Positions 1 through 9,286 of a stretch of DNA of 64,000 nt are shown here, one piece after another; the stretch's first letter is position 1, and each line of letters begins with the position of its first letter. Source of the stretch: Streptomyces sp. AA1529. Its GTDB lineage: Bacteria; Actinomycetota; Actinomycetes; Streptomycetales; Streptomycetaceae. The stretch is from assembly GCF_000280905.1 (NCBI RefSeq), contig NZ_ALAP01000009.1:51261-115260 (forward strand), read 5' to 3'. The translations under genes were made by a program, and so were the position numbers. Under the pieces are notes generated by a model that did no database searches, was not told the DNA's origin, and was given only the letters and a program-made list of their open reading frames with translations.

Positions 1-2
1 CC

Positions 3-149
3 GCGCTGTGCGCCGAGATCGCCGCCGACCCCGAGCGGACCCCGCGCCCGGTCACGCCCGCGGGCCGCGCCTCACTGGTGCGCTGGCTGCGCGGCCCGGG
101 CGGCGCCGGCCGGCCCCCGCGGGGCGGGGCCCGCCCCGCGGTCGGTTGA
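3..149 (+). CDS. C-terminal 48 residues of an unidentified protein (partial)
   Basis: An open frame enters the window from the left and stops at TGA 147-149. The visible tail is rich in Arg, Gly and Pro (it includes RASLVRWLRG) and has no domain I recognise. It is convergent with the glycosyltransferase gene that ends at 168, leaving an 18-base gap. Its neighbourhood suggests a cell-envelope role, but nothing in the fragment shows that. It could also be a chance open frame in GC-rich DNA. Confidence 0.4.
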   Translation, partial: ALCAEIAADPERTPRPVTPAGRASLVRWLRGPGGAGRPPRGGARPAVG

Positions 150-167
150 GCGCCTCGGGCCCACCGG

Positions 168-2450
168 TCAGCTGAGCGCCTGGGGCCTGTCCGCCTCCGG
201 TCCTGCCGCCTCCGCCGCGAGGATCGCCTCGGCCTGCTCCGGGGTGGGCGCCGGGCGCCGCTCGGCGAGCGGCACCACCGGCGGCAGCGCCGCCGCGTCC
301 TCGCCCAGCAGCACCCCGCGCACCGCGCGTTCGGCGGCGTGCCCGTCGTCCCAGGGGCAGAACCGCTCCCGGAAGGCACCGCGCAGTGCCCGGGCCTCCG
401 GGCCGCGCCAGGTGCCGCTGCGGAAGACCGCGGTCAGCTCGTCCTCGGTGCGGGTGACCGGGCCCGGGGTCTCGCCCGCGCGGCCGGAGAGCAGGTCGAA
501 GTAGGTGCCCCGGGCATCGCGGTAGCTCTCCCAGTCGGGCGCGTGGACGACCAGCGGCCGGTCGAGGTTGGCGTAGTCGAACATCAGTGACGAGTAGTCC
601 GTGATCAGCGCGTCCGCCGCCAGGCACAGGTCCTCGACCGAGGGGTGCCGGGAGACGTCCCGCACCAGCCCGCGCGCGTGCAGATCGCGCAGCACCGCGT
701 CCCGTCCGTAGTAGTAGTGGGTGCGCACCAGCAGCACGTACTCCTCGCCCAGCCCGGCGCTCAGCCGCTCCAGGTCGAGACGGGGGACGAAGCCCCTGCG
801 GTAGTCGCGTGCCGTCGGCGCGTACAGCAGGGCGAGCCGGCCGCGCGGGATGCCGAGCCGGGCGCGGACCGCGGCGACCTCCTGCGCGGTGGCCGTCGCG
901 AACCGGTCGTTGCGCGGGTAGCCGGCGGACAGGTCCTGGTAGCCGGAGGGGAAGACCCGGTCCCACACCTCGGCCGAGTGCGGATTGGCGGTGAGGCTCA
1001 CGTCCCACCGCTCCACCCGGCGCAGCAGCTTGCCGAAGTCCATCTGCGCGGCAGCCGGGTACGGCTGCTGGTCCAGGCCCATCGTCTTGAGCGGGGTGCC
1101 GTGGTGGGTCATCAGATGCACCTGGCCGGGCCGCTTCACCAGGTGGTCGGGGAAGTTGACGTTGTTGACGAAGTACCGGGCGCGGGCCAGCATCCGCCAG
1201 TAGCGCCGGGAGCCGGGCAGTACATGGTCGGTGCCGGGCGGCAGCGCGGGCACCGCGTCCGGGCGTACCACCCACACGCTGTGCAGCTGCGGCGCCAGCC
1301 GCCGGGCGGCGGCCTCGATCGCCTGCGGGTTGCAGGCCACGCCGCGGTTCCAGTAGGCGGAGTAGACGGCCACGTCCGGATAGGCGGGCAGCCGCCGCTG
1401 CACGGTGTAGTAGAGCCGGTGCCCGGCGCGGGCGAGCCGCGGGCGGGCCGCGCGGGCCGCCGCGCGGGCGCGCCCGGCGGTGCGGCGCACCGCCTCCCGC
1501 GCCGCGAACAGCGGATAGGCGTCGAGGGCCAGCAGCCGGCAGTCCCGCGCCCGCCGCGGCGGCGGAGTGAATCCGTCGGGCACGTGCTCGCGGTAGAGCC
1601 GCGCCGCCTCCCGGAAGAAGGCGCGCCGGTCGGCCGGGCGCACCCGCTCCTTGCGCCGGATGCAGAAGACCAGATGCGAGACGGCCCGCTCGAACAGCAG
1701 CGGCCGGTGCCGCGCCAACTCGGGGCGGCGCTCCAGGAAGGCGAAGAGGGAGGCGTACTGCGGGAAGATGTCGAAGTGCGCCCGGCCCGGGGAGCGGGTG
1801 ATGGCGCCCTGGTGCCGCTGCCGGTAGTCGACGCAGACGCGCGGCAGGCAGCCGATGGACCCGGCGCACACCAGTGCCTCGTTCGAGAGCGGCGCGTCCT
1901 CGTACAGCCCGGGTTCGAAGCGCAGCCCCTCGCGCAGATAGAAGGCGCGCCGGTAGGCCTTGTTCCAGGCGACGTGGAAGAGGGCGAGCAGCTCGGGGTG
2001 TTCGGCGGCGGTGAAGGTCTGGGTGCCGGTCCCGGCGAGCTGGTCGCCGAAGCAGCTCGCCTCGGCGCGCCCGTCCCAGTAGGAGCGCTGGTGGTCGAAG
2101 ACCAGCACGTCCGGGCCGCCGCAGGCAGCCAGTTGCCGGTCGATCGCGGCCAGGGCGCCCGGCAGGAAGCTGTCGTCGCTGTCGAGGAAGAGCAGGTAGT
2201 CGCCGCGTGCGTGCTCGACACCGGTGTTGCGGGCCCGGCCCAGTCCCCCGTTCTCGGCCAGGTGCAGCACCCGCACCCGGGAGTCGCGGGCCGCGTACTC
2301 GTCCAGGATGGCGCCGCTGTGGTCGGGGGAGCGGTCGTCGACGGCGATCACCTCCAGGTCGGTGCAGGACTGGCCGAGCACCGAGTCGAGGCACTCGCGC
2401 AGGTAGCCCTGGACCTTGAACACGGGTACGACGACGCTGAAGCGGGGCAT
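168..2450 (-). CDS. Bifunctional glycosyltransferase family 2 / CDP-glycerol glycerophosphotransferase (TagF-like)
   Basis: 760 residues. The N-terminal ~250 residues form a GT-A glycosyltransferase: FSVVVPVFKVQGYL, then AVDDRSPD and the nucleotide-sugar DxD site FLDSDDSF. The C-terminal ~380 residues are TagF-like: THHGTPLKTMGLD, LLYAPTARDYRR, ITDYSSLMFDYANLDRPL and FCPWDDGHAAER. Family knowledge: such fusions add a sugar and polymerise glycerol phosphate into teichoic-acid-type wall polymers at the cytoplasmic membrane. ATG 2450 is chosen because MPRFSVVVP matches the start of the upstream paralogue. The start lies inside the 3' end of that paralogue (103-base overlap in another frame), so translation is probably coupled. 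Polymer chemistry cannot be read from the sequence. Confidence 0.9.
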   Translation of the reverse strand: MPRFSVVVPVFKVQGYLRECLDSVLGQSCTDLEVIAVDDRSPDHSGAILDEYAARDSRVRVLHLAENGGLGRARNTGVEHARGDYLLFLDSDDSFLPGALAAIDRQLAACGGPDVLVFDHQRSYWDGRAEASCFGDQLAGTGTQTFTAAEHPELLALFHVAWNKAYRRAFYLREGLRFEPGLYEDAPLSNEALVCAGSIGCLPRVCVDYRQRHQGAITRSPGRAHFDIFPQYASLFAFLERRPELARHRPLLFERAVSHLVFCIRRKERVRPADRRAFFREAARLYREHVPDGFTPPPRRARDCRLLALDAYPLFAAREAVRRTAGRARAAARAARPRLARAGHRLYYTVQRRLPAYPDVAVYSAYWNRGVACNPQAIEAAARRLAPQLHSVWVVRPDAVPALPPGTDHVLPGSRRYWRMLARARYFVNNVNFPDHLVKRPGQVHLMTHHGTPLKTMGLDQQPYPAAAQMDFGKLLRRVERWDVSLTANPHSAEVWDRVFPSGYQDLSAGYPRNDRFATATAQEVAAVRARLGIPRGRLALLYAPTARDYRRGFVPRLDLERLSAGLGEEYVLLVRTHYYYGRDAVLRDLHARGLVRDVSRHPSVEDLCLAADALITDYSSLMFDYANLDRPLVVHAPDWESYRDARGTYFDLLSGRAGETPGPVTRTEDELTAVFRSGTWRGPEARALRGAFRERFCPWDDGHAAERAVRGVLLGEDAAALPPVVPLAERRPAPTPEQAEAILAAEAAGPEADRPQALS

Positions 2451-4804
2451 GACCACCAGTCCTTCGCTGCGGGGGGAGCAAGAGGCGTGCGGGGAGCGGC
2501 GCCCGGTCGGGGCCCGCCGGGGCCCGCCGCGGGCGCGGGACGCCGCTCGGCGAGCGGTACGAGGGGCGGCACCGCCGCGGGGACGGCGGCACCCGGCGGC
2601 GCGGCGGCACCGGCGGGGGAGCCGGCAGCGCGGCCCGTACCGGCTGCGGGGCCGGTGCCGAGGAAGACGTGCCGGACCACGCGTTCGGCCGCGTGCCCGT
2701 CGTCCCAGGGGCAGAACCGCCGGCGGAAGGCGGCGCGCAGGGCGCGCGCGTGCTCGGTGGCGTGCGCGCCGGTGGCGAGGATGTCGATCAGTTCGTCCTC
2801 GCTGCGGGCCACCGGGCCCGGCGCGGCCGCCGTCACGTCGAAGTAGGTGCCGCGGGTCTCCCGGTAGGTCTCCCAGTCGGGGGCGTGCACCACCAGCGGC
2901 CGGTCGAGGTTGGCGTAGTCGAACATCAGTGACGAGTAGTCGGTGACCAGCACGTCCGAGGCCAGGAACAGCTCCTCGACCGACGGGTGCGCCGACACGT
3001 CGAGCAGCCCGCCGGTCGGCCCGCAGGGCAGCCCCTGGCCGGCGTTGAAGTAGTGGGCGCGTGCCAGCACGACGAAGGACGGGCCCAGCGTCGCCACCAG
3101 CCGCGCCAGGTCGAGCCAGGGCTGCCGGCCGGGCCGGTGGTCGCGGTGGGTGGGTGCGTACAGCACGGCCGTCACCCCGTCGGGTATGCCCAGCGCGGCG
3201 CGGAGGCGGGCGACGTCGGCGGCGGTCGCGGTGTGCAGGGCGTCGTTGCGCGGGTGCCCGAACTCCAGTGTGGTGTACGGCGAGGGGTAGGCGCGCTCCC
3301 ACACCAGCGTGGAGTGCGGGTTGCCGGAGAGGCTGTAGTCCCAGCGGTCGGTGTGCTCCAGCAGTCTGCCGAAGTCCATGCCGTCGGCGGCGGCCGGATA
3401 GCCCATCAGGTCGAGCCCCATGTGCTTGAGCGGGGTGCCGTGGTGGGTCTGGAGGAGGAGCTGGCCGGGCCGTTTGCGGAAGCTGTGCGGCAGATTGACG
3501 TTGCTGACCAGGAAGCGGGCCCGGGCGAGCGCCGTCCAGTGGGCCGCCGAGCCCGGCTGCAGCCGCCGTACGCCGGGCGGGAGGGTGTGCGCGTGGTCGG
3601 GCGGACATATCCACGCGGTGCGGATGTCCGGGACCAGTTCGCGGGCCTTGGCCTCGATGGCCGCCGGGTGGCAGGAGTAGCCGCGGTCCCAGTAGGCGGA
3701 GAAGACGGCCAGGTCCGGATCGAGGGGGCGGTGGCGCTGGAGCAGGTAGTGCCCGCGCAGCAGCGCCTTGCGCAGCACGCGGCGTGCGCGGCGCAGCCGG
3801 GCGCCCAGCAGGCGGCGGACGCGGCCCGCGTGCGCCAGCAGCCGGAAGGCGTGGTGCGCCCCGTGCCGTACCAGCATCCGGCGCAGCCGTCTGCCGGGCG
3901 GCGCGGCCGGGCGGCCCGTGCCGGGTGCGGGCCGGTGGCGGCGGCAGTGGGCCCGGGCGCGGTGCAGGAACTCGGCGCGCGCCGATCCGGGCAGCCTGCC
4001 GGGGGTGCTGTGGATGGTGGCGAAGTGGTCGGTCATCCGCTGGTGCAGGGGGTGGTGCCAGCGGTCCAGTCCGGGACGCGTCGCCAGGAACGCGAACAGC
4101 CGGTCGTACTGGTCGAAGACGTCGAAGTGGCGGCGGCCGGTGGTCGTCAGGATGCTGCCGCCGCGGCGCTGGCGGTAGTGCACGCACACCCGGTCCAGCG
4201 TGCCGAGGGTGCGCGCGGTGAGCAGCGCCGGGAACGTCCAGGGGGTGTCCTCGTAGGTGCCGGGCGGGAAGGCGAGCCGCTCGCGCAGCAGGAAGGCGCG
4301 GCGGTACGCCTTGTTCCAGGCGACGGCGGTGAGCCGGAGCAGCTCGGGCCGCTCGTCGAGGGTGCACACGCCCGGCCCGGCGCCGGGGGCGAGCAGTTCG
4401 GGGTGGGCCGGGGGGCCGAGCGAGCCGTCCCAGTGGGCGGGAGCGAAGTCGAACAGCAGGATGTCCGGGTCGCTGGTCTCCGACAGGCGTTCGGCCAGGG
4501 CGCGCAGGGTGCCCGGCGCCATGGTGTCGTCGCTGTCGAGGTAGAGGACGTAGTCGCCGCGGGCCCGGGCGGTGCCGGTGTTGCGTGCCGGGCCCAGGCC
4601 GATGTTCTCCGCCAGATGGATGACGGTCACCCGCGGGTCGGCCGCGGCGTAGGCGTCCAGGATCTCGCCGCTGGAGTCCGGTGAGCGGTCGTCGACGGCG
4701 ATGAGTTCGAGGTCCCCGAAGCACTGCCCGAGCACGGAGTCCAGGCACTCGTGCAGATACGCCTGCACCTGGTGGGCGGGGACGATCACGCTGAAACGGG
4801 GCAT
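2348..4804 (-). CDS. Bifunctional glycosyltransferase family 2 / CDP-glycerol glycerophosphotransferase (TagF-like), first copy
   Basis: 818 residues, a paralogue of the next gene downstream. N-terminal GT2 fold: FSVIVPAHQVQAYL, AVDDRSPDSSGEIL and LYLDSDDTM. C-terminal TagF module: THHGTPLKHMGLD, VLYAPTHRDH, VTDYSSLMFDYANLDRPL and FCPWDDGHAAERVV. About residues 735-785 are a Gly/Ala/Pro-rich tail. The last ~34 codons read through the start of the downstream gene in a different frame and look like a shadow of it, so the natural end may have drifted past an older stop codon. First gene of a two-gene minus-strand operon. The role is inferred to be teichoic-type polymer synthesis, linked to the polyprenyl-arabinose genes on its other side. 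Confidence 0.9.
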   Translation of the reverse strand: MPRFSVIVPAHQVQAYLHECLDSVLGQCFGDLELIAVDDRSPDSSGEILDAYAAADPRVTVIHLAENIGLGPARNTGTARARGDYVLYLDSDDTMAPGTLRALAERLSETSDPDILLFDFAPAHWDGSLGPPAHPELLAPGAGPGVCTLDERPELLRLTAVAWNKAYRRAFLLRERLAFPPGTYEDTPWTFPALLTARTLGTLDRVCVHYRQRRGGSILTTTGRRHFDVFDQYDRLFAFLATRPGLDRWHHPLHQRMTDHFATIHSTPGRLPGSARAEFLHRARAHCRRHRPAPGTGRPAAPPGRRLRRMLVRHGAHHAFRLLAHAGRVRRLLGARLRRARRVLRKALLRGHYLLQRHRPLDPDLAVFSAYWDRGYSCHPAAIEAKARELVPDIRTAWICPPDHAHTLPPGVRRLQPGSAAHWTALARARFLVSNVNLPHSFRKRPGQLLLQTHHGTPLKHMGLDLMGYPAAADGMDFGRLLEHTDRWDYSLSGNPHSTLVWERAYPSPYTTLEFGHPRNDALHTATAADVARLRAALGIPDGVTAVLYAPTHRDHRPGRQPWLDLARLVATLGPSFVVLARAHYFNAGQGLPCGPTGGLLDVSAHPSVEELFLASDVLVTDYSSLMFDYANLDRPLVVHAPDWETYRETRGTYFDVTAAAPGPVARSEDELIDILATGAHATEHARALRAAFRRRFCPWDDGHAAERVVRHVFLGTGPAAGTGRAAGSPAGAAAPPGAAVPAAVPPLVPLAERRPAPAAGPGGPRPGAAPRTPLAPPAAKDWWSCPASASSYPCSRSRATCASASTRCSASPAPTWR

Positions 4805-4849
4805 GGCGGTTCCGCGGGGTCGACGGGGGCAGGGGCGGCTGTCGCGCTC

Positions 4850-4885
4850 GACTGGGGTGAATCATCTGATTTATCCCATACGTCG
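4850..4885 (-). promoter_or_regulatory. AT-rich putative promoter of the GT2/TagF operon
   Basis: In the 228-base gap upstream of the minus-strand start at 4804, positions about 4858-4880 are the only AT-rich stretch (it contains gaatcatctgatttatccc). On the minus strand it offers several -10-like hexamers. No -35 is convincing. The rest of the gap (4886-5032) shows nothing recognisable. Confidence 0.3.
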
Positions 4886-5032
4886 GACGAGGGCACATCC
4901 CGGCGCCGTCCCGTCACCCGCCCCGCCGCCGTACGGTCCCCCGTCCCGTCCTCCGCGCCGCCCGACCGGAACCGGCCCGCAGCGCCGTTCTCGCGCCGCC
5001 CCGGAACGCCGCCGCCCCGGCGCCCGCGGACC

Positions 5033-5806
5033 TCAGCCCGGCAGCCGCCGGAAAACACTGCGCGGCAGATGCCGCAGCACGCTCATCACCGGGCCCAGCG
5101 CGGCCGGCACCCACACCGTCCGCGCCCGGCGCCGCACCCCCTGCTCGATCGCCTCCGCCACCGCGCCCGGCGTGGTGGCCAGCGGCGCGGGCGTGCGCCC
5201 CGCCGTCATCCGGGTGTGCACGAATCCGGGCCGCACCACCAGCACATGCGCCCCCGAGCCGTGCAGCGCGTCCCCCAGGCCCTGCGCGAACGCGTCCAGC
5301 CCCGCCTTGCTGGATCCGTAGAGGAAGTTGGCCCGCCGCGCCCGCTCCCCGGCGACCGAGGAGAGCACCACCAGCGACCCGTGCCCCTGGGCGCGCAGCG
5401 CCTTCGCGCACACCAGTCCGGAGGAGACGGCGCCGGTGTAGTTCGTCCGGGTGAGGCGCACGGCCGCCATCGGGTCCTGCTCGTCGCGGAACTGCTCGCC
5501 CAGCACCCCGAAGGCGAGCAGGACCAGGTCGATGTCGCCTTCCGCGAAGACCTTCTCCAGCACCTCCTCGTGCGTCTCGGGGGCCAGTGCGTCGAACGGG
5601 ACCGTGCGCACGGCGACCTCCGCGCCGTGCGCCGCCGCCTCCTCCCGGAGCCCGGCCGCCGCCGCGTCCAGCCCCGGCCCCGGCCGCCCCGCGAGCCAGA
5701 CCGTGCGGGCCCGGCGGGCCATGAAGCGGCGCACGGCCGCCAGCGCGATCTCGGACGTGCCGCCCAGGACGAGCAGCGACTGCGGGGAACCGAACGCGTC
5801 CTTCAT
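5033..5806 (-). CDS. dprE2: SDR oxidoreductase, DprE2-like (decaprenylphosphoryl-2-keto-ribose reductase)
   Basis: 257 residues. N-terminal NAD(P)-binding motif LVLGGTSEIALAAVRRF, and the SDR active site as VVLSSVAGERARRANF followed by YGSSK. Known role of the family: DprE2 reduces the 2-keto intermediate made by DprE1 to decaprenylphosphoryl-arabinose, the lipid-linked arabinose donor. ATG 5806 is preceded by a GGAG-type ribosome site (cttggagcacac). The next gene upstream on the same strand is the DprE1 homologue, 154 bases away, as expected for the two-subunit epimerase. It is distinguished from a generic SDR mainly by this neighbour and by the EIALA nucleotide loop. Confidence 0.85.
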   Translation of the reverse strand: MKDAFGSPQSLLVLGGTSEIALAAVRRFMARRARTVWLAGRPGPGLDAAAAGLREEAAAHGAEVAVRTVPFDALAPETHEEVLEKVFAEGDIDLVLLAFGVLGEQFRDEQDPMAAVRLTRTNYTGAVSSGLVCAKALRAQGHGSLVVLSSVAGERARRANFLYGSSKAGLDAFAQGLGDALHGSGAHVLVVRPGFVHTRMTAGRTPAPLATTPGAVAEAIEQGVRRRARTVWVPAALGPVMSVLRHLPRSVFRRLPG

Positions 5807-5960
5807 GTGTGCTCCAAGGTGTTCTTCCGGGATGCCGGTTCGGAAAGCGCGGGGCCGGGGTGCGCGGAGCCCGCCGGATGCGCCGAACGTGGCCTGCGCC
5901 GTGCGGGGACGCGCCGTGCCGGAGCCCGCGGGGCGGGGAGATGTCCGGGCGGGCGCGGGG

Positions 5961-7367
5961 TCACAGGGCCAGCCGCCGGGCCAGGTCCGAGGTGAAGACG
6001 CCGCGCGGGTCCAGCCGGGCGCGCAGCTCACGGAAGTCGGCCAGCCGCGGATACATCCCCGCCAGCAGCTCGGGCCGCATGCGCGCGTCCTTGGCCAGGT
6101 ACAGCCGTCCCCCGGCCAGCGCGACCTCCTCGTCCAGCAGATCGAGGAAGTCCGCCAGCCCCGGCAGCCCGGTCGGAATGTCCAGCGCCAGCGTCCAGCC
6201 CTCCGCGGGGAAGGAGAGCCACCCCGGGTCCCCGGCGCCGAACCGCTTGAGGACGGCGAGGAAGGAGGGGCAGGAGCGGCGCGAGATCAGCCGCACGATG
6301 CGGCGCAGCGCGTCGTCGTGCTCCCGCCCCACCACGCACTGCCACTGCACGAACCCCGCGCTGCCGTAGACCCGGTTCCAGTGCGGCAGCCCGTCCAGCG
6401 GGTGGAAGAAGGAGGCGAGCCGCTGGAGTTCGCCCCTCCGGCGGCGCGGCGCCTTGTGGTACCAGAACTTGTTGAAGGCCGAGACCGTACTGCCGCGCAG
6501 CAGCCCGCCGGGCACGGTGCGCGGCGCGGGCGGCAGCTGCCCGGGCCGGAAGGCCAGCGGGTCCCTGCGCGCCGCGCGGGCCGCCCGCCCCGGCCCCTGC
6601 AGCGCGGCCAGCGGTGCGTGGTCGCCGCGGGTCAGCACGGCCCGTCCCGCCGCCGTGCCGCGCGCCAGCAGGTCGATCCAGGCCACCGAGTAGCGGTGGC
6701 GGTGGTCGCTCGCGGTCAGCGTGGCCAGCAGCGCGTCCAGGTCCGGGAGCCGCTCGGTGTCCACCGCCATCAGCGACGTCTCCACCGGCAGCAGCCGCAC
6801 CGTCGCGCTCAGCACCAGCCCGGTCAGGCCCATTCCGCCCGCCGTGGCGTCGAACAGTTCGGTGCCCGGCACGACCGTCCGCACCTGCCCGTCCGCCGTC
6901 AGCAGCTCCAGGGAGCGCACATGGCGGCTGAAGGAGCCCGAGAGGTGGTGGTTCTTGCCGTGGATGTCCGCGCCGATCGCGCCGCCGACCGTCACATAGC
7001 GGGTCCCCGGGGTCACCGGTACGAACCAGCCCAGCGGGAGCAGGACCGTCATCAGCCGGTGCAGACTGACCCCCGCCTCGCAGGTCACTGTCCCCTCGGC
7101 CGCGTCGACCGCCAGCACCCGGTCCAGCCCCGTGGTGTCCAGGACGGTGCCGCCCGCGTTCTGCGCGGCGTCCCCGTAGGCCCGGCCCAGGCCGCGCGGG
7201 ATGCTGCCGCGCGCCCCGCACTCCAGGACCGCCGCCACCGCCTCCTGGCGGGTGCGCGGCCGCAGCACCCGGGCACCGGTGGGGGCGGTGCCGCCCCAGC
7301 CGGTCAGCAGCCGGGCGCTGCGGTCGGGCGCTGCGGACTCGTCGCGCTGGAGGTGCTGAGCGGGCAT
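5961..7367 (-). CDS. dprE1: FAD-binding oxidoreductase, DprE1-like (decaprenylphosphoryl-ribose oxidase)
   Basis: 468 residues. N-terminal FAD-binding domain with RGLGRAYGDAAQNAGG and the FAD-linked segment VTVGGAIGADIHGKNHH. The C-terminal substrate domain holds SAFNKFWYHKAP and FVQWQCVVGREH. The Cys of QWQC (about residue 341) probably aligns with the mycobacterial DprE1 cysteine targeted by benzothiazinones; that is inference without an alignment. Family role: oxidation of polyprenylphosphoryl-ribose at C2, first half of the epimerisation to arabinose. ATG 7367 gives MPAQHLQRD, just ahead of the conserved LTGWGGTAP. Divergent from the PAP2-UbiA-GtrA operon across a 151-base shared promoter region. 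Confidence 0.9.
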   Translation of the reverse strand: MPAQHLQRDESAAPDRSARLLTGWGGTAPTGARVLRPRTRQEAVAAVLECGARGSIPRGLGRAYGDAAQNAGGTVLDTTGLDRVLAVDAAEGTVTCEAGVSLHRLMTVLLPLGWFVPVTPGTRYVTVGGAIGADIHGKNHHLSGSFSRHVRSLELLTADGQVRTVVPGTELFDATAGGMGLTGLVLSATVRLLPVETSLMAVDTERLPDLDALLATLTASDHRHRYSVAWIDLLARGTAAGRAVLTRGDHAPLAALQGPGRAARAARRDPLAFRPGQLPPAPRTVPGGLLRGSTVSAFNKFWYHKAPRRRRGELQRLASFFHPLDGLPHWNRVYGSAGFVQWQCVVGREHDDALRRIVRLISRRSCPSFLAVLKRFGAGDPGWLSFPAEGWTLALDIPTGLPGLADFLDLLDEEVALAGGRLYLAKDARMRPELLAGMYPRLADFRELRARLDPRGVFTSDLARRLAL

Positions 7368-7518
7368 GGACGTGACGGTAAGCGCCAGGAAAAGCCCGGC
7401 GCAGGAGGCGGTGCCGGTGGCGTCGCCGGTGTCGCCGAAAGGTCGCTGAAAGGGTGAAACGACGTGTGTCGGCTCGCGGCTCGGCCTGCGGCGGCGCCGG
7501 GCGCGGCAGAGTCGGAGC

Positions 7519-8091
7519 GTGGCAGCGAAAGCGGTACGACAGTGGGAGCGGCGGCTGTTGTGCGCTCTGGGCGACTGCGCGGCCGACGCCCGGGTGGCCG
7601 GCGCCGCCCGCGTACTGTCCTGGAGCGGGGAGCACGCGGCCGTCTGGCTGCTGGTCGGACTCGCCGGCGCCGCCACGGACCGTACGCAGCGGGAGCGCTG
7701 GCTCCGGGGCACCGGGCTCGTGGGTGCCGCGCAGCTGGCCAGCATGGGGATCAAGCGGGTCGTGCGCCGCCCGCGCCCCGAGCCGGCGGGCCGCGCCCCG
7801 CTCGTACGGACAGCCGGGCGGCACTCCTTCCCCAGTTCGCACGCCGCCTCCTCCGGCGCGGCGGCGCTGGCCCTGGGCGGACTGCGGTACGGGACGCCGC
7901 TGGCCGCGCTGGCCGCGCTGATCTGCGTCTCCCGGCTGGTCGCCGGTGTGCACCACCCCTCGGACGTGGTGGCGGGCGCGGCCCTGGGCGCGCTGGTCGT
8001 CCGGCTGGGCGGGGCCGCCCGGCCGCAGGGCGCGCAGCACCCGGCCCCGCCCGGCTCCGCCGCGCGGGGTGCGGAGGGGGCGGCCGGATGA
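7519..8091 (+). CDS. PAP2-family membrane phosphatase (Rv3807c-like)
   Basis: 190 residues with all three PAP2 phosphatase signatures: KRVVRRPRP (K-x6-RP), FPSSHA and SRLVAGVHHPSDVV. Hydrophobic stretches flank them, as expected for a membrane enzyme. Starts at GTG 7519. Its stop overlaps the UbiA start (ATGA at 8088-8091), so the two are translationally coupled. In mycobacteria the equivalent neighbour of ubiA is proposed to dephosphorylate decaprenylphosphoryl-5-phosphoribose, the step between UbiA and DprE1; the same role is inferred here from the shared gene order. The Ala/Pro-rich C-terminal tail (from about residue 170) is not part of the fold. Confidence 0.85.
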   Translation: MAAKAVRQWERRLLCALGDCAADARVAGAARVLSWSGEHAAVWLLVGLAGAATDRTQRERWLRGTGLVGAAQLASMGIKRVVRRPRPEPAGRAPLVRTAGRHSFPSSHAASSGAAALALGGLRYGTPLAALAALICVSRLVAGVHHPSDVVAGAALGALVVRLGGAARPQGAQHPAPPGSAARGAEGAAG

Positions 8092-9170
8092 CCGAACGCT
8101 CCACACTGGCCGGCTCCCCCGGGCACCGGGGGACCACCCAGGACCCCGGCGCCGGGCCGAGCGCCGGGCAGGCGGCGGAACCGGCAGCCGGGCAGAGCGC
8201 CGGGCCCACCACCGGACCGGCCGCCGGGCCGGCTTCCGAGCCGCGCCGCGCCGGCCGCGCCGGTCCGGCCGCCGGGCAGCCGGCCGGATTCGCCGGCACC
8301 CTCCCCGGCGGGCTGCTGCTGACCGTACGGCCCCGGCAGTGGGTGAAGAACCTCCTCGTCCTCGCCGCGCCCGCCGCCGCCGGAGAGCTGGCGGCGGTGC
8401 ACACGGTGCTCGCGCTCGCCCTCGTCTTCGCCCTGTTCACCGCGGCAGCGGCGGCTGTCTACCTGCTCAACGACGCCCGGGACGCGGAGGCGGACCGGGC
8501 CCACCCCGACAAGTGCCGCCGCCCCGTGGCCGCCGGAACCGTGCCGGTGCCGCTCGCCTACGCACTCGGCACCCTGCTCGCCCTGGCCTCGACCACGGCC
8601 GCCGCGCTGTTGTGCAACACCGGGACCGCTGCGCTGCTCGCCGGCTACGTGCTCATGCAGATCGCCTACTGCCTGCGGCTCAAGCGGGTCCTGGTCGTCG
8701 ACCTGGCCGTGGTGACCGCCGGGTTCGTGATGCGCGCCATGTCCGGCGGGCTGGCGCTGGGCATTCCCCTCTCCCGCTGGTTCCTGATCACCGCCGGGTT
8801 CGGCGCGCTGTTCATGGTGGCGGGCAAGCGCTACTCGGAGGCGCTGCTGATGGGCGAGGGCGAGGGCGGCACCCGGGCACTGCTGCGCGAGTACACCGTC
8901 GGCTACCTGCGCTTCGTCTGGCAGCTCGCCGCCGGGGCCGCGGTGCTCGCCTACTGCCTGTGGGCGCTGGAAGACGGTACCGGCGCCGGGGCCACGCTGT
9001 GCCGGCAGCTCTCCATGGTGCCGCTGATCCTGGCGGTGCTGCGGTACGCCGTCTTCACCGACCGCGGCGCGTCCGGCTCCCCCGAGGACGTCCTGCTGCG
9101 CGACCGTCCGCTGGCGGTCACCGCACTGTGCTGGGCGGCGCTGTACGGGCTGTCGGTCGCGGGGATGTAG
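8088..9170 (+). CDS. UbiA-family decaprenyl-phosphate phosphoribosyltransferase-like protein
   Basis: 360 residues. The first ~75 are a low-complexity Gly/Ala/Pro tail with repeated AGP/GPA units. Then follow RPRQWVKNLLVLAAP and the metal/substrate motif NDARDAEADRAHPDKCRRP, typical of DPPR synthases of the UbiA superfamily. Seven or more membrane segments follow. A second Asp-containing loop lies near the YSEALLMGEGE region. Known reaction: transfer of 5-phosphoribose from PRPP to a polyprenyl phosphate, the committed step to polyprenylphosphoryl-arabinose. It overlaps the PAP2 gene by four bases and precedes gtrA. The long disordered N-terminus is unusual; a later start near residue 65 is possible. 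Confidence 0.87.
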   Translation: MTERSTLAGSPGHRGTTQDPGAGPSAGQAAEPAAGQSAGPTTGPAAGPASEPRRAGRAGPAAGQPAGFAGTLPGGLLLTVRPRQWVKNLLVLAAPAAAGELAAVHTVLALALVFALFTAAAAAVYLLNDARDAEADRAHPDKCRRPVAAGTVPVPLAYALGTLLALASTTAAALLCNTGTAALLAGYVLMQIAYCLRLKRVLVVDLAVVTAGFVMRAMSGGLALGIPLSRWFLITAGFGALFMVAGKRYSEALLMGEGEGGTRALLREYTVGYLRFVWQLAAGAAVLAYCLWALEDGTGAGATLCRQLSMVPLILAVLRYAVFTDRGASGSPEDVLLRDRPLAVTALCWAALYGLSVAGM

Positions 9171-9286
9171 ACCGTGCGCGACCGCGGGGTCCGGCGCCGT
9201 ACGCGTCGGCGGGGTCCGGCGCCGCGCGCGTCCCGGTGGCCCGGAGCCGTGCGTGCCGGAGCGGCCGGGCGCCGGAGGGGGCGGCG

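Noticed and set aside
52..2610. 852-codon minus-strand frame overlapping both GT2/TagF genes
   Set aside because: Alternative frame of the real genes; Arg/Pro/Ala-rich with no conserved motif.
168..4898. One 1576-codon minus-strand reading frame across both synthases
   Set aside because: Its first half is an out-of-frame shadow of the first synthase; the real protein starts at ATG 2450.
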